This document shows, piece by piece, positions 20,191-29,218 of a stretch of DNA of 64,000 bases. This DNA comes from Heyndrickxia sporothermodurans (lineage in GTDB: Bacteria > Bacillota > Bacilli > Bacillales > Bacillaceae_C), in the NCBI GenBank assembly GCA_016756695.1, contig CP066701.1, positions 856,001 to 920,000 on the forward strand, written 5' to 3'. The position numbers were made by a program, and so were the translations under genes. The notes under the pieces are model-generated. The model made no database searches. It saw only the letters and a list, made by a program, of their open reading frames with translations, and was not told the DNA's origin. Numbering within the stretch: the first letter of the stretch is position 1; each line of letters opens with the position of its first letter.

Positions 20191-20213
20191 GGGGGCAAAT
20201 TTGTTCTCCCCCT
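20191..20213. terminator. Hairpin between convergent genes
   Basis: GGGGG and CCCCC arms 12 bases apart with AAATTTG in the loop, between the LuxR gene and the convergent hypothetical gene; T-rich flank is short. Confidence 0.5.
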
Positions 20214-20516
20214 TTAAACGTATTGTAAAAATAATGTGTATTTTATTGTTGCATCAGTTTTCTTATCGAATTCACGTGAGCGAAAACCAAATGTAATTGT
20301 TACCTTCACTTCATATGGTGAAATAATTTGACTGCTTGTATCAATTGTTGTTCGAAAAAACATCCCTTCTTGGTCAGAAAAGCCATAATCAATCCCTCTT
20401 AAAGCACAATTGGCCTGATATACTCTATATGGATAGGTCCGATATGTACGAGATATGGTTCTTCCTTTTTCTAACGCTTTAGGAAAACGAACTTCATCCT
20501 CGATAATTTTCAGCAT
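20214..20516 (-). CDS. Hypothetical protein, 100 residues
   Basis: I do not recognise the family. The sequence is soluble, beta-rich in appearance (VKVTITFGFRSREF, ATIKYTLFLQYV), with no signal peptide or membrane helix. The ATG at 20516 follows TGAGGTGATATAT; the longer ORF start has no site. Its start codon lies inside one arm of an inverted repeat, and its ribosome binding site is in the loop. Divergent from the histidine phosphatase gene. Confidence 0.6.
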   Translation of the reverse strand: MLKIIEDEVRFPKALEKGRTISRTYRTYPYRVYQANCALRGIDYGFSDQEGMFFRTTIDTSSQIISPYEVKVTITFGFRSREFDKKTDATIKYTLFLQYV

Positions 20517-20543
20517 ATATATCACCTCATTTGATATATATGC
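20513..20543. promoter_or_regulatory. Inverted repeat around a ribosome binding site
   Basis: GCATATATATC (20513-20523) and GATATATATGC (20533-20543) are perfect arms with a 9-base loop. The minus-strand start codon (20514-20516) is in the first arm and its Shine-Dalgarno is in the loop. Could be a translational control hairpin or an operator for the divergent pair. Confidence 0.45.
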
Positions 20544-20599
20544 GTTTTTTGCAGGCAGTAGTCTTTGTTCCGGAATATATGCAGAATTGGAGTATTAAC

Positions 20600-21136
20600 A
20601 TGAAAATTGGTTTATTAAGACATTATAAAGTGTTGAAAGATTTTCCGAAGGAGAAACGACTATATTCTGCAGAAGAGGTAAAACAGTGGTTTGCAGAGTA
20701 TGATGTTGCAGAAATTGAATACAGAAAGGATCCTCCCAAAACGACTGAATGGAAAGCCTGTTATTCAAGTCCGATGTCACGAGCAATTAAAACAGCTCGG
20801 CATCTTTATGATCGCGACATTATTGAGTTAGAGGAGCTTCGGGAAATTGCAGCTCCCGTTTTTAGTACGAGATTGAAGTTGCCTTTTACCGTGTGGGCAT
20901 TCTTCATTCGTTTTTCCAATTTATTTAATAAGCAAACAAGAGCAGAAATAAAGCAAACAAAAAAGAAAATTAATTACGTGCTAGATGAAATTTTGAAGAG
21001 TAATAAGGAAGATGTACTCATTGTAAGTCATGCCGCATTAATGTTTTACATAAGAAAAGAACTTTTAAAAAGAGGCTTTACAGGGCCAAAATTCACTATT
21101 GCTAAAAATGGGGAATTGTATGAATTTAAATTGTAA
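20600..21136 (+). CDS. Histidine phosphatase superfamily protein
   Basis: 178 residues. The start at 20600 follows TTGGAGT and places the phosphohistidine motif at the head: IGLLRHYK, an RH motif with Tyr in place of the usual Gly. The second histidine region (DVLIVSHAALMFYIRKEL) and YSSPMSRAIKTARHL, the typical second-Arg segment, are present. It therefore looks like an active branch-2-like phosphatase of unknown substrate. The longer ORF (from 20531) overlaps the divergent gene's regulatory hairpin and is rejected. Confidence 0.82.
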   Translation: MKIGLLRHYKVLKDFPKEKRLYSAEEVKQWFAEYDVAEIEYRKDPPKTTEWKACYSSPMSRAIKTARHLYDRDIIELEELREIAAPVFSTRLKLPFTVWAFFIRFSNLFNKQTRAEIKQTKKKINYVLDEILKSNKEDVLIVSHAALMFYIRKELLKRGFTGPKFTIAKNGELYEFKL

Positions 21137-21248
21137 TTATTGCGTGGCCTTGCGGATCAGGATCCAGTTTTCCCCTTTATCTTGTGCTATATTGCGATGA
21201 TTTCGTTTGCTAATCCTTGAGATGCGGGTAGGAAATGATGATAAATCG

Positions 21249-21995
21249 ATGCCCACCTGCTCGAATCCGCTGCTTGCGGGCAGATGAGAGGGCGGTCTCT
21301 CTCCTTATCTTCTCGTATCCGATTATTGCGGGTAGATGAGAGGGCGGCTCCTCTCCTTATCTTCCCGTATCTGCTTCTTGCGGGTAGTTGAGAGGGCGAT
21401 TCTCCTCCTTATCTTCCCGTATCCGATGCTTGCGGGCAGATGAGAGGGCGGCTCCTCTCCTTATCTTCCCGCTTCCGATGCTTGCGGGTAGTTGAGAGGG
21501 CGATTCTTCTCCTTATCTTCCCGTATCCGATGCTTGCGGGTAGATGAGAGGGCAGCTCCTCTCCTTATCTTCCCGCTTCTGATGCTTGCGGGTAGTTGAG
21601 GGCGCGGCTCCTCTCCTTATCTTCCCGCTTCTGATGCTTGCGGGTAGTTGAGGGCGCGGCTCCTCTCCTTATCTTCCCGCTTCCGATGCTTGCGGGTAGT
21701 TGAGAGGGCGATTCTTCTCCTTATCTTCCCGTATCCGATGCTTGCGGGTAGTTGAGAGGGCGGCTCCTCTCCTTATCTTCCCGCTTCCGATGCTTACGGG
21801 TAGTTGAAGGCGTGATCTCTCTCCTTATCTTCCCGCTTCCGATGCTTGCGGGTAGTTGAGAGGGCGATTCTTCTCCTTATCTTCCCGTATCCGATGCTTG
21901 CGGGTAGTTGAGAGGGCGGCTCCTCTCCTTATCTTCCCGCTTCCGATGCTTGCGGGTAGTTGAGGGCGTGATCTCTCTCCTTACCTTCTCGAATT
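21249..21995. repeat. 52-bp tandem repeat array, 14 units
   Basis: Fourteen units start with CGGG at 21277, 21329, 21381, 21433, 21485, 21537, 21589, 21641, 21693, 21745, 21797, 21849, 21901 and 21953: every spacing is exactly 52 bases. A degenerate half unit precedes them. Each unit is GC-rich and contains two short inverted repeats: GAGAGG..CCTCTC and CCCGC..GCGGG across the unit joint. Two main alternating variants exist (GGCTCCTCTCC and GATTCTTCTCC). Units 9-11 and 12-14 repeat as a 156-bp block. There is no unique spacer sequence and, as 52 is not a multiple of 3, no continuous reading frame. Confidence 0.95.
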
Positions 21996-22012
21996 CACTA
22001 CAGAGAATTCAT

Positions 22013-22168
22013 TTAAAATAACCGCATTTTTTCTGACACATGCTTCCCATCACCAATTACATATCCCATCGATTTATAACCAACTAATCGTTTATCATAC
22101 ATTTTCTTTAAAATAGAAACCCTTACGTCCACATAATCCTTTATTGAATGTTTATATAGTAAATACAT
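22013..22168 (-). CDS. Possible small ORF, 51 residues
   Basis: ATG at 22168 to TAA at 22013. The product begins MYLLYKHSIKDYVD and ends DGKHVSEKMRLF, with mixed composition that looks coding (YDKRLVGYKSMGYVIGDG). No good ribosome binding site is seen. It could be a small gene or the tail of a degraded one. It lies downstream of the MNT gene on the same strand, where a HEPN partner would often be, but I see no HEPN motif (R-x4-6-H). Confidence 0.3.
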   Translation of the reverse strand: MYLLYKHSIKDYVDVRVSILKKMYDKRLVGYKSMGYVIGDGKHVSEKMRLF

Positions 22169-22228
22169 TTTAGAAAGATAAACAAGATTTTCAGTTTTCT
22201 ATCACGTACTTTAGACACAAAAGTCAGG

Positions 22229-22549
22229 TTATTTCTGACTAAGCTCACTTTTTCTATATATTTCTCTACCAAATGTATCAATATGATTTTTCAAATTTTC
22301 ATTATTTATTTCTTCATATTGCACGATGTCAAAGAAATAAGGTAGTGGAAATTCTTCGTTTAAAAGATCGTCCAACTGATAAAGCGTTTTACTAGTCACA
22401 TTTTTACCTGATATCGCAATATCGACATCTGACCCTTTTTTATAGTTCCCTAGAGCCCTACTCCCAAAAATGATCGCTTTATCAATTTCTTTTAAATTTT
22501 CCATTGCTCTTTGTATATACTCAAAATCTCGATCCAATAATCCAAACAT
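22229..22549 (-). CDS. MNT-type nucleotidyltransferase
   Basis: 106 residues, the minimal nucleotidyltransferase fold. The signature GSRALGNYKKGSDVDIAISG carries GSxAxG and the DxD metal-binding pair. The ATG at 22549 follows AAAGGA and is preferred to the longer start. Proteins of this kind are usually the MntA antitoxin of HEPN-MNT (type VII) toxin-antitoxin pairs and act by AMPylating the HEPN partner. No HEPN gene is found on either side, so this is an orphan or remnant. A different nucleotidyl-transfer role cannot be excluded. Confidence 0.82.
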   Translation of the reverse strand: MFGLLDRDFEYIQRAMENLKEIDKAIIFGSRALGNYKKGSDVDIAISGKNVTSKTLYQLDDLLNEEFPLPYFFDIVQYEEINNENLKNHIDTFGREIYRKSELSQK

Positions 22550-22732
22550 CGAATCATTCCTTTGAAAGTTTATCATATAATGATTTAAAAATTGGAACAT
22601 AAATTTTATACAGTTTTCACAATTGAAACATCCTAACTTCTTTTAACCAATTTTACTTGTTGTCCCAGCAAAAATCCACCGATATAACGTCCATATCCAT
22701 GCTCATTAGGATAAAAGACATTCCTTTTTGTT

Positions 22733-24595
22733 TTACATCCGATTGGGTGTCGGCAGCCCCAGTACGGTCAATGCATCGCCAATTGTTTCTTTGAATTTTA
22801 ACGTAAGCCAAAGTCTAAACGCCTTTTTGTCATTATCGGCTTTAATAATTGGGCAGGCTGCATAGAAGTTATTGAACAAAGTTGCTAACTCATGTGCGTA
22901 CGTACATATTCTGTGCGGTGATAATTCTTTAACAGCCGTATAAAGAGTATCCTGCCAAGTGGCGATATGTCTGAGTAGTGCGTATTCAGCCTTATCCATC
23001 TGATTTATTTTGTCCGGAACCAATTGCTCCGAATATAAGTCAACTTCGGCTTTACTTAAAATGCTAACTGCACGAGCATGGGAATACATTAAATACACAC
23101 CCGTATTTCCTGTCACTTCTGTCGCCTGTTGGATATCAAAAACGACCTCGGTTAATAAACTAAAACGAAGAAGGTAGTAACGGATCGATGCTACCGCAAT
23201 TGTTCTACTCGACAAACCACTTTTATCTGAACGTTTATTTTCAATAATCCCTTCCATAAGATCAACTAAATCAGATATTTTTATTCCTATTCCTTGTCTT
23301 CCAGACATGGCATACGATGCTTTTCCATCTGTTGTATCTAAACCAAGTTCCTTCGCAGCCGCTGGGCTTAATGAAACGACACCGTAACTGACATGTCGAA
23401 GTTTCTCAGCCTGTTTTGTATATCCCAATATTTCAAGTGCTTGTTTCACCATTGCTTGCGGGTATTCTTGTCTGTGGTCAATAACATTGATGACGAAGTC
23501 CGCTTGACCAAATGACGCATCCGTTCCATTCATACTCGTTGTCCATAAACCTTCTGTAAAACGTTTATACATAAAGTCCTTTTCCAGCAATCCAAATTTC
23601 CATAGATGATAAGCAATGTCTTTTGCTGTATAAGTTAAAATGCCATTGGATCGAACTAAAACTTTATCCATACTATGTTCGGATTCGGTATCTTCTGCGA
23701 CAGTTGTAGGCTGTTTCAACACCCAGCACCCCTTCAACTTACCGGAAGTTTCTTGGTGAAAATGTTCTGTTTGTTTAAGTAAGTTAAACGCCGCAGTCCA
23801 AAATCCTTCCCTTACAATATTGCTTTCCCATACTAACAAATCATAATGAATGTCAAACTCATTCATTTCTTCGATATGTTCGCGAACAATTCGATCTACA
23901 ACAAGCAACCCGACCCAAGACAAATTTTCATTCCCCTCTTCAAGTGAATGTAAAACATTTGTCCTTTGTTCAAGTAATGAAGGATTTTTTTCATACTGCT
24001 TATTTACCGTGGAGTATATATCCCAACAGAAATCACCAAAACGAGAGTGCTCCTTTTTATATGGAATATTTAAAATACCAACAACTGTGTCTGCAAGCTG
24101 ATTCCCTAAATCATCGATATAATTATGCACTTCGACCTTATATCCCGCTCTTTTTAAAAGTCGTACAAGAGAATCACCAATACACGAATTTCTTAAGTGG
24201 CCAATATGAGCCGATTTGTTCGGATTGATAGATGTATGTTCAATGACTACTTTTTCTCCGTTGTTCAAAGGAAAAGTGAAATCCCTCTGAGACCACTGAT
24301 TCCAATCGATATACATATTGATAAATCCCGGTGGTGCGACTTCAATTTTGTTAACCAAATTCTTCAAGTACCCATCTTGCTCCAGTTTGTTTTTCAACAT
24401 TCCCGCAATTTGAATTGGTGCTTTTCTCAAAACTTTTGCAAGCTGCATGGCAATATTCGTTGAATAATCGCCATGTTCCAAATGTGATGGCTGTTCAACA
24501 GAAATTTTCAAATCCTCATTGTAGTTGAGACCTATTTCTTGAAAAAGACTTATCACAGACTTTTCGATGTTGTTTATAATCAATTGGCTTATCAT
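22733..24595 (-). CDS. Divergent arginyl-tRNA synthetase
   Basis: 620 residues (B. subtilis ArgS is about 556). The N-terminal Arg-S additional domain (HLEHGDYSTNIAMQLAK), HIGH signature at 130-133 (NPNKSAHIGHLRN) and C-terminal DALR anticodon domain are present. The second signature reads AMSGRQG near residue 420, resembling the KMSGRKG form of archaeal/eukaryotic-like ArgRS, with Ala replacing the first Lys. It charges tRNA(Arg) and is likely a second copy, possibly acquired by transfer. A T-box leader controls it. AAGGAGG precedes the ATG. Confidence 0.9.
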   Translation of the reverse strand: MISQLIINNIEKSVISLFQEIGLNYNEDLKISVEQPSHLEHGDYSTNIAMQLAKVLRKAPIQIAGMLKNKLEQDGYLKNLVNKIEVAPPGFINMYIDWNQWSQRDFTFPLNNGEKVVIEHTSINPNKSAHIGHLRNSCIGDSLVRLLKRAGYKVEVHNYIDDLGNQLADTVVGILNIPYKKEHSRFGDFCWDIYSTVNKQYEKNPSLLEQRTNVLHSLEEGNENLSWVGLLVVDRIVREHIEEMNEFDIHYDLLVWESNIVREGFWTAAFNLLKQTEHFHQETSGKLKGCWVLKQPTTVAEDTESEHSMDKVLVRSNGILTYTAKDIAYHLWKFGLLEKDFMYKRFTEGLWTTSMNGTDASFGQADFVINVIDHRQEYPQAMVKQALEILGYTKQAEKLRHVSYGVVSLSPAAAKELGLDTTDGKASYAMSGRQGIGIKISDLVDLMEGIIENKRSDKSGLSSRTIAVASIRYYLLRFSLLTEVVFDIQQATEVTGNTGVYLMYSHARAVSILSKAEVDLYSEQLVPDKINQMDKAEYALLRHIATWQDTLYTAVKELSPHRICTYAHELATLFNNFYAACPIIKADNDKKAFRLWLTLKFKETIGDALTVLGLPTPNRM

Positions 24596-24614
24596 AAAAA
24601 AACCTCCTTTAAAT

Positions 24615-24875
24615 AAAAAAAAGCCTTCATCTCCTTAAAAAGAGACGAAAGCTTTGCATTCGCGGTACCACTCTTGTTGTTAAACTTACCGTTTAACCAC
24701 TCAATAAGATAACGGTCTTAGCCGTGACTTCCTACTAATACATTCAAAAGTCATTCTCATGGGTCCGTTTCACTGTTAACTCGGTACCGGCTTTCACCAA
24801 CCCGGCTCGCTTTGACTCTCAACAACAATTACTCTCCCAGTCCTAGAAACTGTAGTATTTTTAAACATTATATCC
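24615..24875 (-). promoter_or_regulatory. T-box riboswitch of the ArgRS gene
   Basis: The core AGTGGTACCGCG reads on the minus strand at about 24661-24673. A terminator stem AAAGCTTTCGTCTC / GGAGATGAAGGCTTT with a T run follows at about 24617-24655. A long stem I region extends upstream to about 24870. A CGG triplet followed by A (24765-24767) is a candidate Arg specifier; this is less certain than the T-box itself. Confidence 0.88.
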
Positions 24876-24900
24876 AAATAAACAAAAAAGTCAATCTTTA

Positions 24901-26364
24901 TTAAGTACCACAGAAAGTTCGGTAAGGTGTAGTTAACTTTGGCAGTTTGGCGTATTCAACTTGTTCATCAGAGTGTTCATAAGGATTTGAAAGTACATTC
25001 AACAGCCTATCCATCACACAAAAGTCTTCGTTTTCAACCGCGGCTTCTAGTGCTTCTTCCACCCGATGATTCCGTGGAATCACTGCAGGATTGCTATGTC
25101 TCATCAATTGATTTGACTCCGCTTTTGTTTCTGTTTGCCTTTCAAGTCTTGATTGCCAGCGCTCATACCACTGAACAAACTCCGGTGCTCCAAATACGTT
25201 ACTATTCTCACGCTTATCAAATGTTAAAGCAATAAAAGTATTCGTATAATCCGCTTGATGTTTTTTCATCAGATCAAGGAGATCCGTAACAAGGGAATCA
25301 TCTTGTTCCTCTTCGTTAAAAATTCCTAGTTTCGCTCTCATTCCTTCCATCCAATAGGAGTGGTACAGTTCTCCAAATTTTGAAATCTCAGCTTGGGCAC
25401 GCTTAACTGCCTCTTCCTGATTATCATGTAAAAGCAGCAATAAAGATTCAGCAAAACGAGAAAGATTCCAGGCTGCCATATACGGCTGATTGCCGTAAGC
25501 ATAGCGTCCTTGAATATCAATCGAACTAAATACCGTTTCAGGATCGTATGTATCCATGAATGCACATGGACCATAATCGATCGTTTCACCACTAATCGTC
25601 ATGTTGTCAGTATTCATTACGCCATGAATAAAACCAACAAGTTGCCATTGAGCAATCAGTTTAGCTTGACGATTAATTACTTCTTGAAGGAATAAAAGAT
25701 ATTGTTTTTCATTTCCCTCTAGTTCTGGATAATGCCGTTTTATTGCATAATCAGCTAAAATTCGAAGTTCTTCCACTTTACCCAAATTCGCGACATATTG
25801 AAAAGTGCCGACACGAATATGACTGGCAGCTACTCGGGTTAAAATTGCACCTGTTAGTTCCGTTTCTCGGATAATTGACTCACCCGTTGTTACTACGGCT
25901 AGACTACGAGTGGTAGGAATTCCAAGAGCATGCATGGCTTCACTAATAATGTATTCCCGCAACATAGGTCCTAGTGCCGCACGACCATCTCCACCTCTTG
26001 AATATGGCGTTCTGCCTGCACCTTTTAGCTGGACATCCACCCTTTCACCTTGGGGAGTAATCTGCTCACCAAGTAGTACCGCCCTTCCGTCCCCTAACAT
26101 CGTAAAATGCCCAAATTGATGACCCGCATATGCCTGAGCAATTGGGGATGCACCCTCAGGAATCTGGTTTCCCGCAAGCATTGCTACCCCATCATCACTT
26201 TGCAACTCCTTAACGTTCAAACCCAAGGATTTTACGATCTGATCATTGAGAATGATCAACTTAGGCGCCTGTACAGGTGTTGGGTTGGTGGGAGAAAAAA
26301 ATAACTTTGGCAGACGAGCATAACTATTGTCAAAATTCCACCCACATTCCTTATTTGTTGTCAT
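24901..26364 (-). CDS. selO: SelO-family protein AMPylase (YdiU/UPF0061)
   Basis: 487 residues, the normal size of bacterial SelO. The kinase-like glycine loop and the conserved block [26 protein letters not shown] are present, as are [25 protein letters not shown] (catalytic/metal-binding Asn and Asp) and the C-terminal FCGT. SelO is a pseudokinase-fold enzyme that transfers AMP from ATP to Ser/Thr/Tyr of proteins, linked to redox stress. The ATG at 26364 follows GGATGGGG; the ORF extends 11 codons further without a site. Single gene. Confidence 0.93.
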   Translation of the reverse strand: MTTNKECGWNFDNSYARLPKLFFSPTNPTPVQAPKLIILNDQIVKSLGLNVKELQSDDGVAMLAGNQIPEGASPIAQAYAGHQFGHFTMLGDGRAVLLGEQITPQGERVDVQLKGAGRTPYSRGGDGRAALGPMLREYIISEAMHALGIPTTRSLAVVTTGESIIRETELTGAILTRVAASHIRVGTFQYVANLGKVEELRILADYAIKRHYPELEGNEKQYLLFLQEVINRQAKLIAQWQLVGFIHGVMNTDNMTISGETIDYGPCAFMDTYDPETVFSSIDIQGRYAYGNQPYMAAWNLSRFAESLLLLLHDNQEEAVKRAQAEISKFGELYHSYWMEGMRAKLGIFNEEEQDDSLVTDLLDLMKKHQADYTNTFIALTFDKRENSNVFGAPEFVQWYERWQSRLERQTETKAESNQLMRHSNPAVIPRNHRVEEALEAAVENEDFCVMDRLLNVLSNPYEHSDEQVEYAKLPKLTTPYRTFCGT

Positions 26365-26550
26365 CGTTTCCCCATCCTTATTTGTATTTTCGTTCATCTT
26401 AATATCAACACAATACTTATACCACCATACTACACAAAAATATTGATAAAAGACATTATGTTTAATTTCTACTCTCAGCGTTATATTATGCTAATGTGTG
26501 GCAATATTAATGTTTTTTCAATATTCGACTAGTTTCAACCCATTCTTTTA

Positions 26551-26570
26551 TTAATCAAACGTTTGATTAA
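26551..26570. promoter_or_regulatory. 20-bp perfect palindrome, candidate operator (copy 2)
   Basis: TTAATCAAACGTTTGATTAA is identical to the core of the palindrome at 16285-16308. The flanks are also related: both have TTCGACTA about 20-25 bases before and an ACTGACTTT about 20-35 bases after. Confidence 0.5.
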
Positions 26571-26868
26571 ATAACGGATTGATTGCTTCACTACTGACTT
26601 TTGAATGAAAGCTTGGAAAAAAACATGTCGAAAAAGAAAGAGGATTTTTCATAAATAAATCAAACAAGTAATGTTCTAATCTTTTTTATAAGCCTTTTTG
26701 GTAAGCTTGTTTTTTTGAAATAAACAATGAACCGTTTCTAATACACTTATATTAGCCTTGACAGAAAATTCCCACAATCTCTCTTGCCACCTACAACTTT
26801 TTTGTATATCATTATGAATAATCAGATATTTTAGGGTAGAGAACGAGAGAACCCTATGAACATTAAAC

Positions 26869-26900
26869 TGTACTATTTTGATAGTAGTACAGCTTTTTGA
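26869..26900 (+). terminator. Terminator-like hairpin in a leader
   Basis: CTGTACTA and TAGTACAG arms with a TTTTGATAG loop, followed by CTTTTTGATC. It lies about 95 bases before the start of the secreted lamin-tail gene and so may be an attenuator or the end of a short upstream RNA. No riboswitch class was recognised. Confidence 0.5.
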
Positions 26901-26994
26901 TCATAGGTTTTTTTGCTTTTCTCAAAACGATAGAAATATAACCTACCAATTATTATCTGAGATAAAAAAGTCAATGAGGAGGAGAAAATTGAAT

Positions 26995-28938
26995 ATGAAA
27001 AAGTCCTGTAAGTGGATGATTTATGCTTTAGCTATTGTTCTAGTCATTGGGAATGTATTTGTTTTCCATTCGTCTGAGTCAAATGCTAGCGAAAATGTAA
27101 CCCCACCAAAGCTATTGATTACTGAGGTTGTACCTGATACAGATAACTATGCAGGGTTGGATGCATTTGAGTTTGTAGAAATCTATAATAACAGTAACGA
27201 AGAAATTGATCTTAAAGGTTATCGAGTTCAGTCAGGAAACTGGAATGTAACAATCGATCATTCGATTAAAGTAGCACCATGGGAGTCTATTGTATTTTGG
27301 ACTAGACGCACCGAAATACAGCCTCTAACTATTGAAGCTTTTAACCGGAACTACTTTGCATCGTACCAAAGTAAATACTTAGAAGAAAATAGCTTACAAA
27401 TATTAAATGATATTGGTGGGTTAGTTAATAGTAAAACACAAACCGTAACTGTTAGTGATCCCGATGGAAAAGAAATTGTTCGAGCAACATATTCAGGTGA
27501 TGACGTTTATACCAATAAATCAATTACATTTTCCTATCCGCAAGATGGTTCTATTGCAATGACTAAAATCTCAGGTAATCAAAATCCAACTCCGGGCTGG
27601 CTGATTACTAAACAAGCACCACCAAGACCAATAACCGATAAAGTAGCACCATTTATTCCGGCAAATATAAAATCTGTTATAGGAAATGGAACAATCTCGT
27701 TGACTTGGGATCCGAATACAGAATCCGATATTTACCGATACAATATCTATAAGAACGGAAATTTAGAGTTTTCGGTGTCACCGGATAAGCATGAATTTAC
27801 ACTTTACTCCCTTACCGGAAATCAAAATTATACGTTACAAATGACTGCCGAAGACCTCTCAGGCAATGAATCTGTAAAATCAGTACCTATCCTAGCAACT
27901 CCAAAACACCAATTGATTACACAAGTAGACAGATCCTCAAACGATAGAGATCCAAAATATGGCGAGCTATGGAGGATTAGTCAAGATGGACCGATTATTC
28001 CAGGACTTGTTCAAGACCTCGTTCCACAAGGATTGGGCTACTATAAGAAGAAAAATTGGTTACTTACCATCAACTATTTAAGTGATGGAAGACCAGGAAC
28101 GTTATGTGTCATTGATGCCACAACAGAAAAGTTAATTAAATCTGTTGTTTTATATAACCAAAATGGAACACCTTACACAGGTCATGCCGGGGGAGTTGCT
28201 GTAAGTAAGGAAAACGTATGGATAGCATCAGAAAATTTTTTATTCACATTAAATATTAATGACATCGTATCTGCCCGCGATAATGACGAAATTAGATTTA
28301 CCAATCAAATCCCCGTTCCGGTAGAAGCCGCGTATGATGTATATGACGATGACAACGGCATCCTTTGGGTAGGAGAATTCTATGAACCGAACAGCTATCC
28401 TACTGATCCATCACATCATCAAGTTAATCGTGGAGGCGAAATGCAATATGCCTGGATGGTAGGATATAAGCTTAAGAGTAATACAGATATGATTGCAGAG
28501 GATCAATGGATAAAAGGATCCAATCAATCTGCAACTCCTGATTATGTGTTATCGACAATCGGAAAGGTTCAGGGAGCCGTGGTTGAAAAGAAAGGCATTT
28601 CGTTAGTGACATCATATGGTAGAGCAAATGATAGTGTTTTATATCGATATGAATCTCCTCTTAAAGAGGAACCTCATAAGTTTGTTACTATTGGCGGAAA
28701 GGAAATACCACTTTGGTTCCTTGATGGCGAAACGGCAAAGCCAAGGAAAAGTATTACCGCGATTCCGATGAAAGAAGGAGCTGTATTAGTTAAAAAGCAG
28801 CTATATGTTAGCTTTGAATCGGGAGCAAATAAGTATCGCTATACTGGCACATATCCAAGAGATCGTATGTTAAAAATAGATATGAAAACATTAATGAAAG
28901 ATGATAAAGAGATTATTAAAGAAGAAGGAAATGATTAA
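26995..28938 (+). CDS. Secreted lamin-tail (LTD) and FN3 protein
   Basis: 647 residues. A signal peptide (MKKSCKWMIYALAIVLVIGNVFVFH, cleavage near NASE) indicates secretion. Residues about 40-165 form a lamin-tail domain (LLITEVVPDT, FEFVEIYNNSNEEIDLKGYRV). About 220-305 look like an FN3 domain (ISLTWDPNTESDIYRYNIYKNG). About 310-640 form a repetitive beta-propeller-like region (GLGYYKKKNWLLTINYL, AGGVAVSKENVWIASEN, GILWVGEFYEP). Function unknown; LTD/FN3 proteins are often cell-surface or associated with secreted nucleases, but no nuclease motif is seen here. The ATG at 26995 is 12 bases after AGGAGG; a TTG at 26989 is an alternative. Confidence 0.8.
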   Translation: MKKSCKWMIYALAIVLVIGNVFVFHSSESNASENVTPPKLLITEVVPDTDNYAGLDAFEFVEIYNNSNEEIDLKGYRVQSGNWNVTIDHSIKVAPWESIVFWTRRTEIQPLTIEAFNRNYFASYQSKYLEENSLQILNDIGGLVNSKTQTVTVSDPDGKEIVRATYSGDDVYTNKSITFSYPQDGSIAMTKISGNQNPTPGWLITKQAPPRPITDKVAPFIPANIKSVIGNGTISLTWDPNTESDIYRYNIYKNGNLEFSVSPDKHEFTLYSLTGNQNYTLQMTAEDLSGNESVKSVPILATPKHQLITQVDRSSNDRDPKYGELWRISQDGPIIPGLVQDLVPQGLGYYKKKNWLLTINYLSDGRPGTLCVIDATTEKLIKSVVLYNQNGTPYTGHAGGVAVSKENVWIASENFLFTLNINDIVSARDNDEIRFTNQIPVPVEAAYDVYDDDNGILWVGEFYEPNSYPTDPSHHQVNRGGEMQYAWMVGYKLKSNTDMIAEDQWIKGSNQSATPDYVLSTIGKVQGAVVEKKGISLVTSYGRANDSVLYRYESPLKEEPHKFVTIGGKEIPLWFLDGETAKPRKSITAIPMKEGAVLVKKQLYVSFESGANKYRYTGTYPRDRMLKIDMKTLMKDDKEIIKEEGND

Positions 28939-29004
28939 GTAATCTACTGAAGGACGCATAACTAAAAAAGTTTCATACTCACTCAAATTCAATTGCAAAA
29001 AACG

Positions 29005-29033
29005 TTGACAGAATAATTCTAATAATATATAAA
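29005..29033 (+). promoter_or_regulatory. Sigma-A promoter cut off by IS unit 1
   Basis: TTGACA (29005-29010), 17 bases, TATAAA (29028-29033): a near-perfect housekeeping promoter that reads into the mobile unit. The -10 lies within the 16-bp target duplication, so it reappears beyond the unit at 33027-33032 without a -35 at the right distance. It probably once drove the MFS/TIM-barrel operon. Confidence 0.75.
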
Positions 29034-29039
29034 TAAATT
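29024..29039. repeat. 16-bp target-site duplication, left of IS unit 1
   Basis: AATATATAAATAAATT occurs immediately left of unit 1 and again at 33023-33038 immediately right of it. Confidence 0.85.
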
Positions 29040-29127
29040 GAATGAATTTCATAATTCTTAGCCCTTGTGTATCAAGGGGTTTAAGAGATAAAAAAAGAAG
29101 TACCTCCCCAAATCTTGTATAATGGTA

Positions 29128-29135
29128 GTTGACCA
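29128..29135. repeat. 8-bp IS66 target duplication, left copy
   Basis: GTTGACCA here and at 31549-31556 flank the IS66 element exactly, matching the 8-bp duplication typical of IS66. Confidence 0.9.
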
Positions 29136-29218
29136 GTAAGCCCCCATTCAAACAACGCATATAAATGATCAGCACCCCTTAGTACAATAATCGTATCAAT
29201 TAAGGAGGTGCTTTTCCT

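Larger units (their letters stand above)
26365..26994. other. Long non-coding region upstream of the lamin-tail gene
   Basis: No gene seen. It holds a perfect palindrome (26551-26570), AT-rich DNA, a TTGACA box at about 26758, and a terminator-like hairpin at 26869-26898 just ahead of the secreted-protein gene. Confidence 0.55.

Noticed and set aside
21249-21995. CRISPR array
   Set aside because: Repeats are contiguous 52-bp units with no unique spacers, and no cas genes are in the window.
22645-22732. Short open frame after argS ending GGFLLGQQVKLVKRS
   Set aside because: It looks somewhat protein-like but has no start or ribosome binding site and is only about 30 codons; possibly a gene remnant, not supportable.
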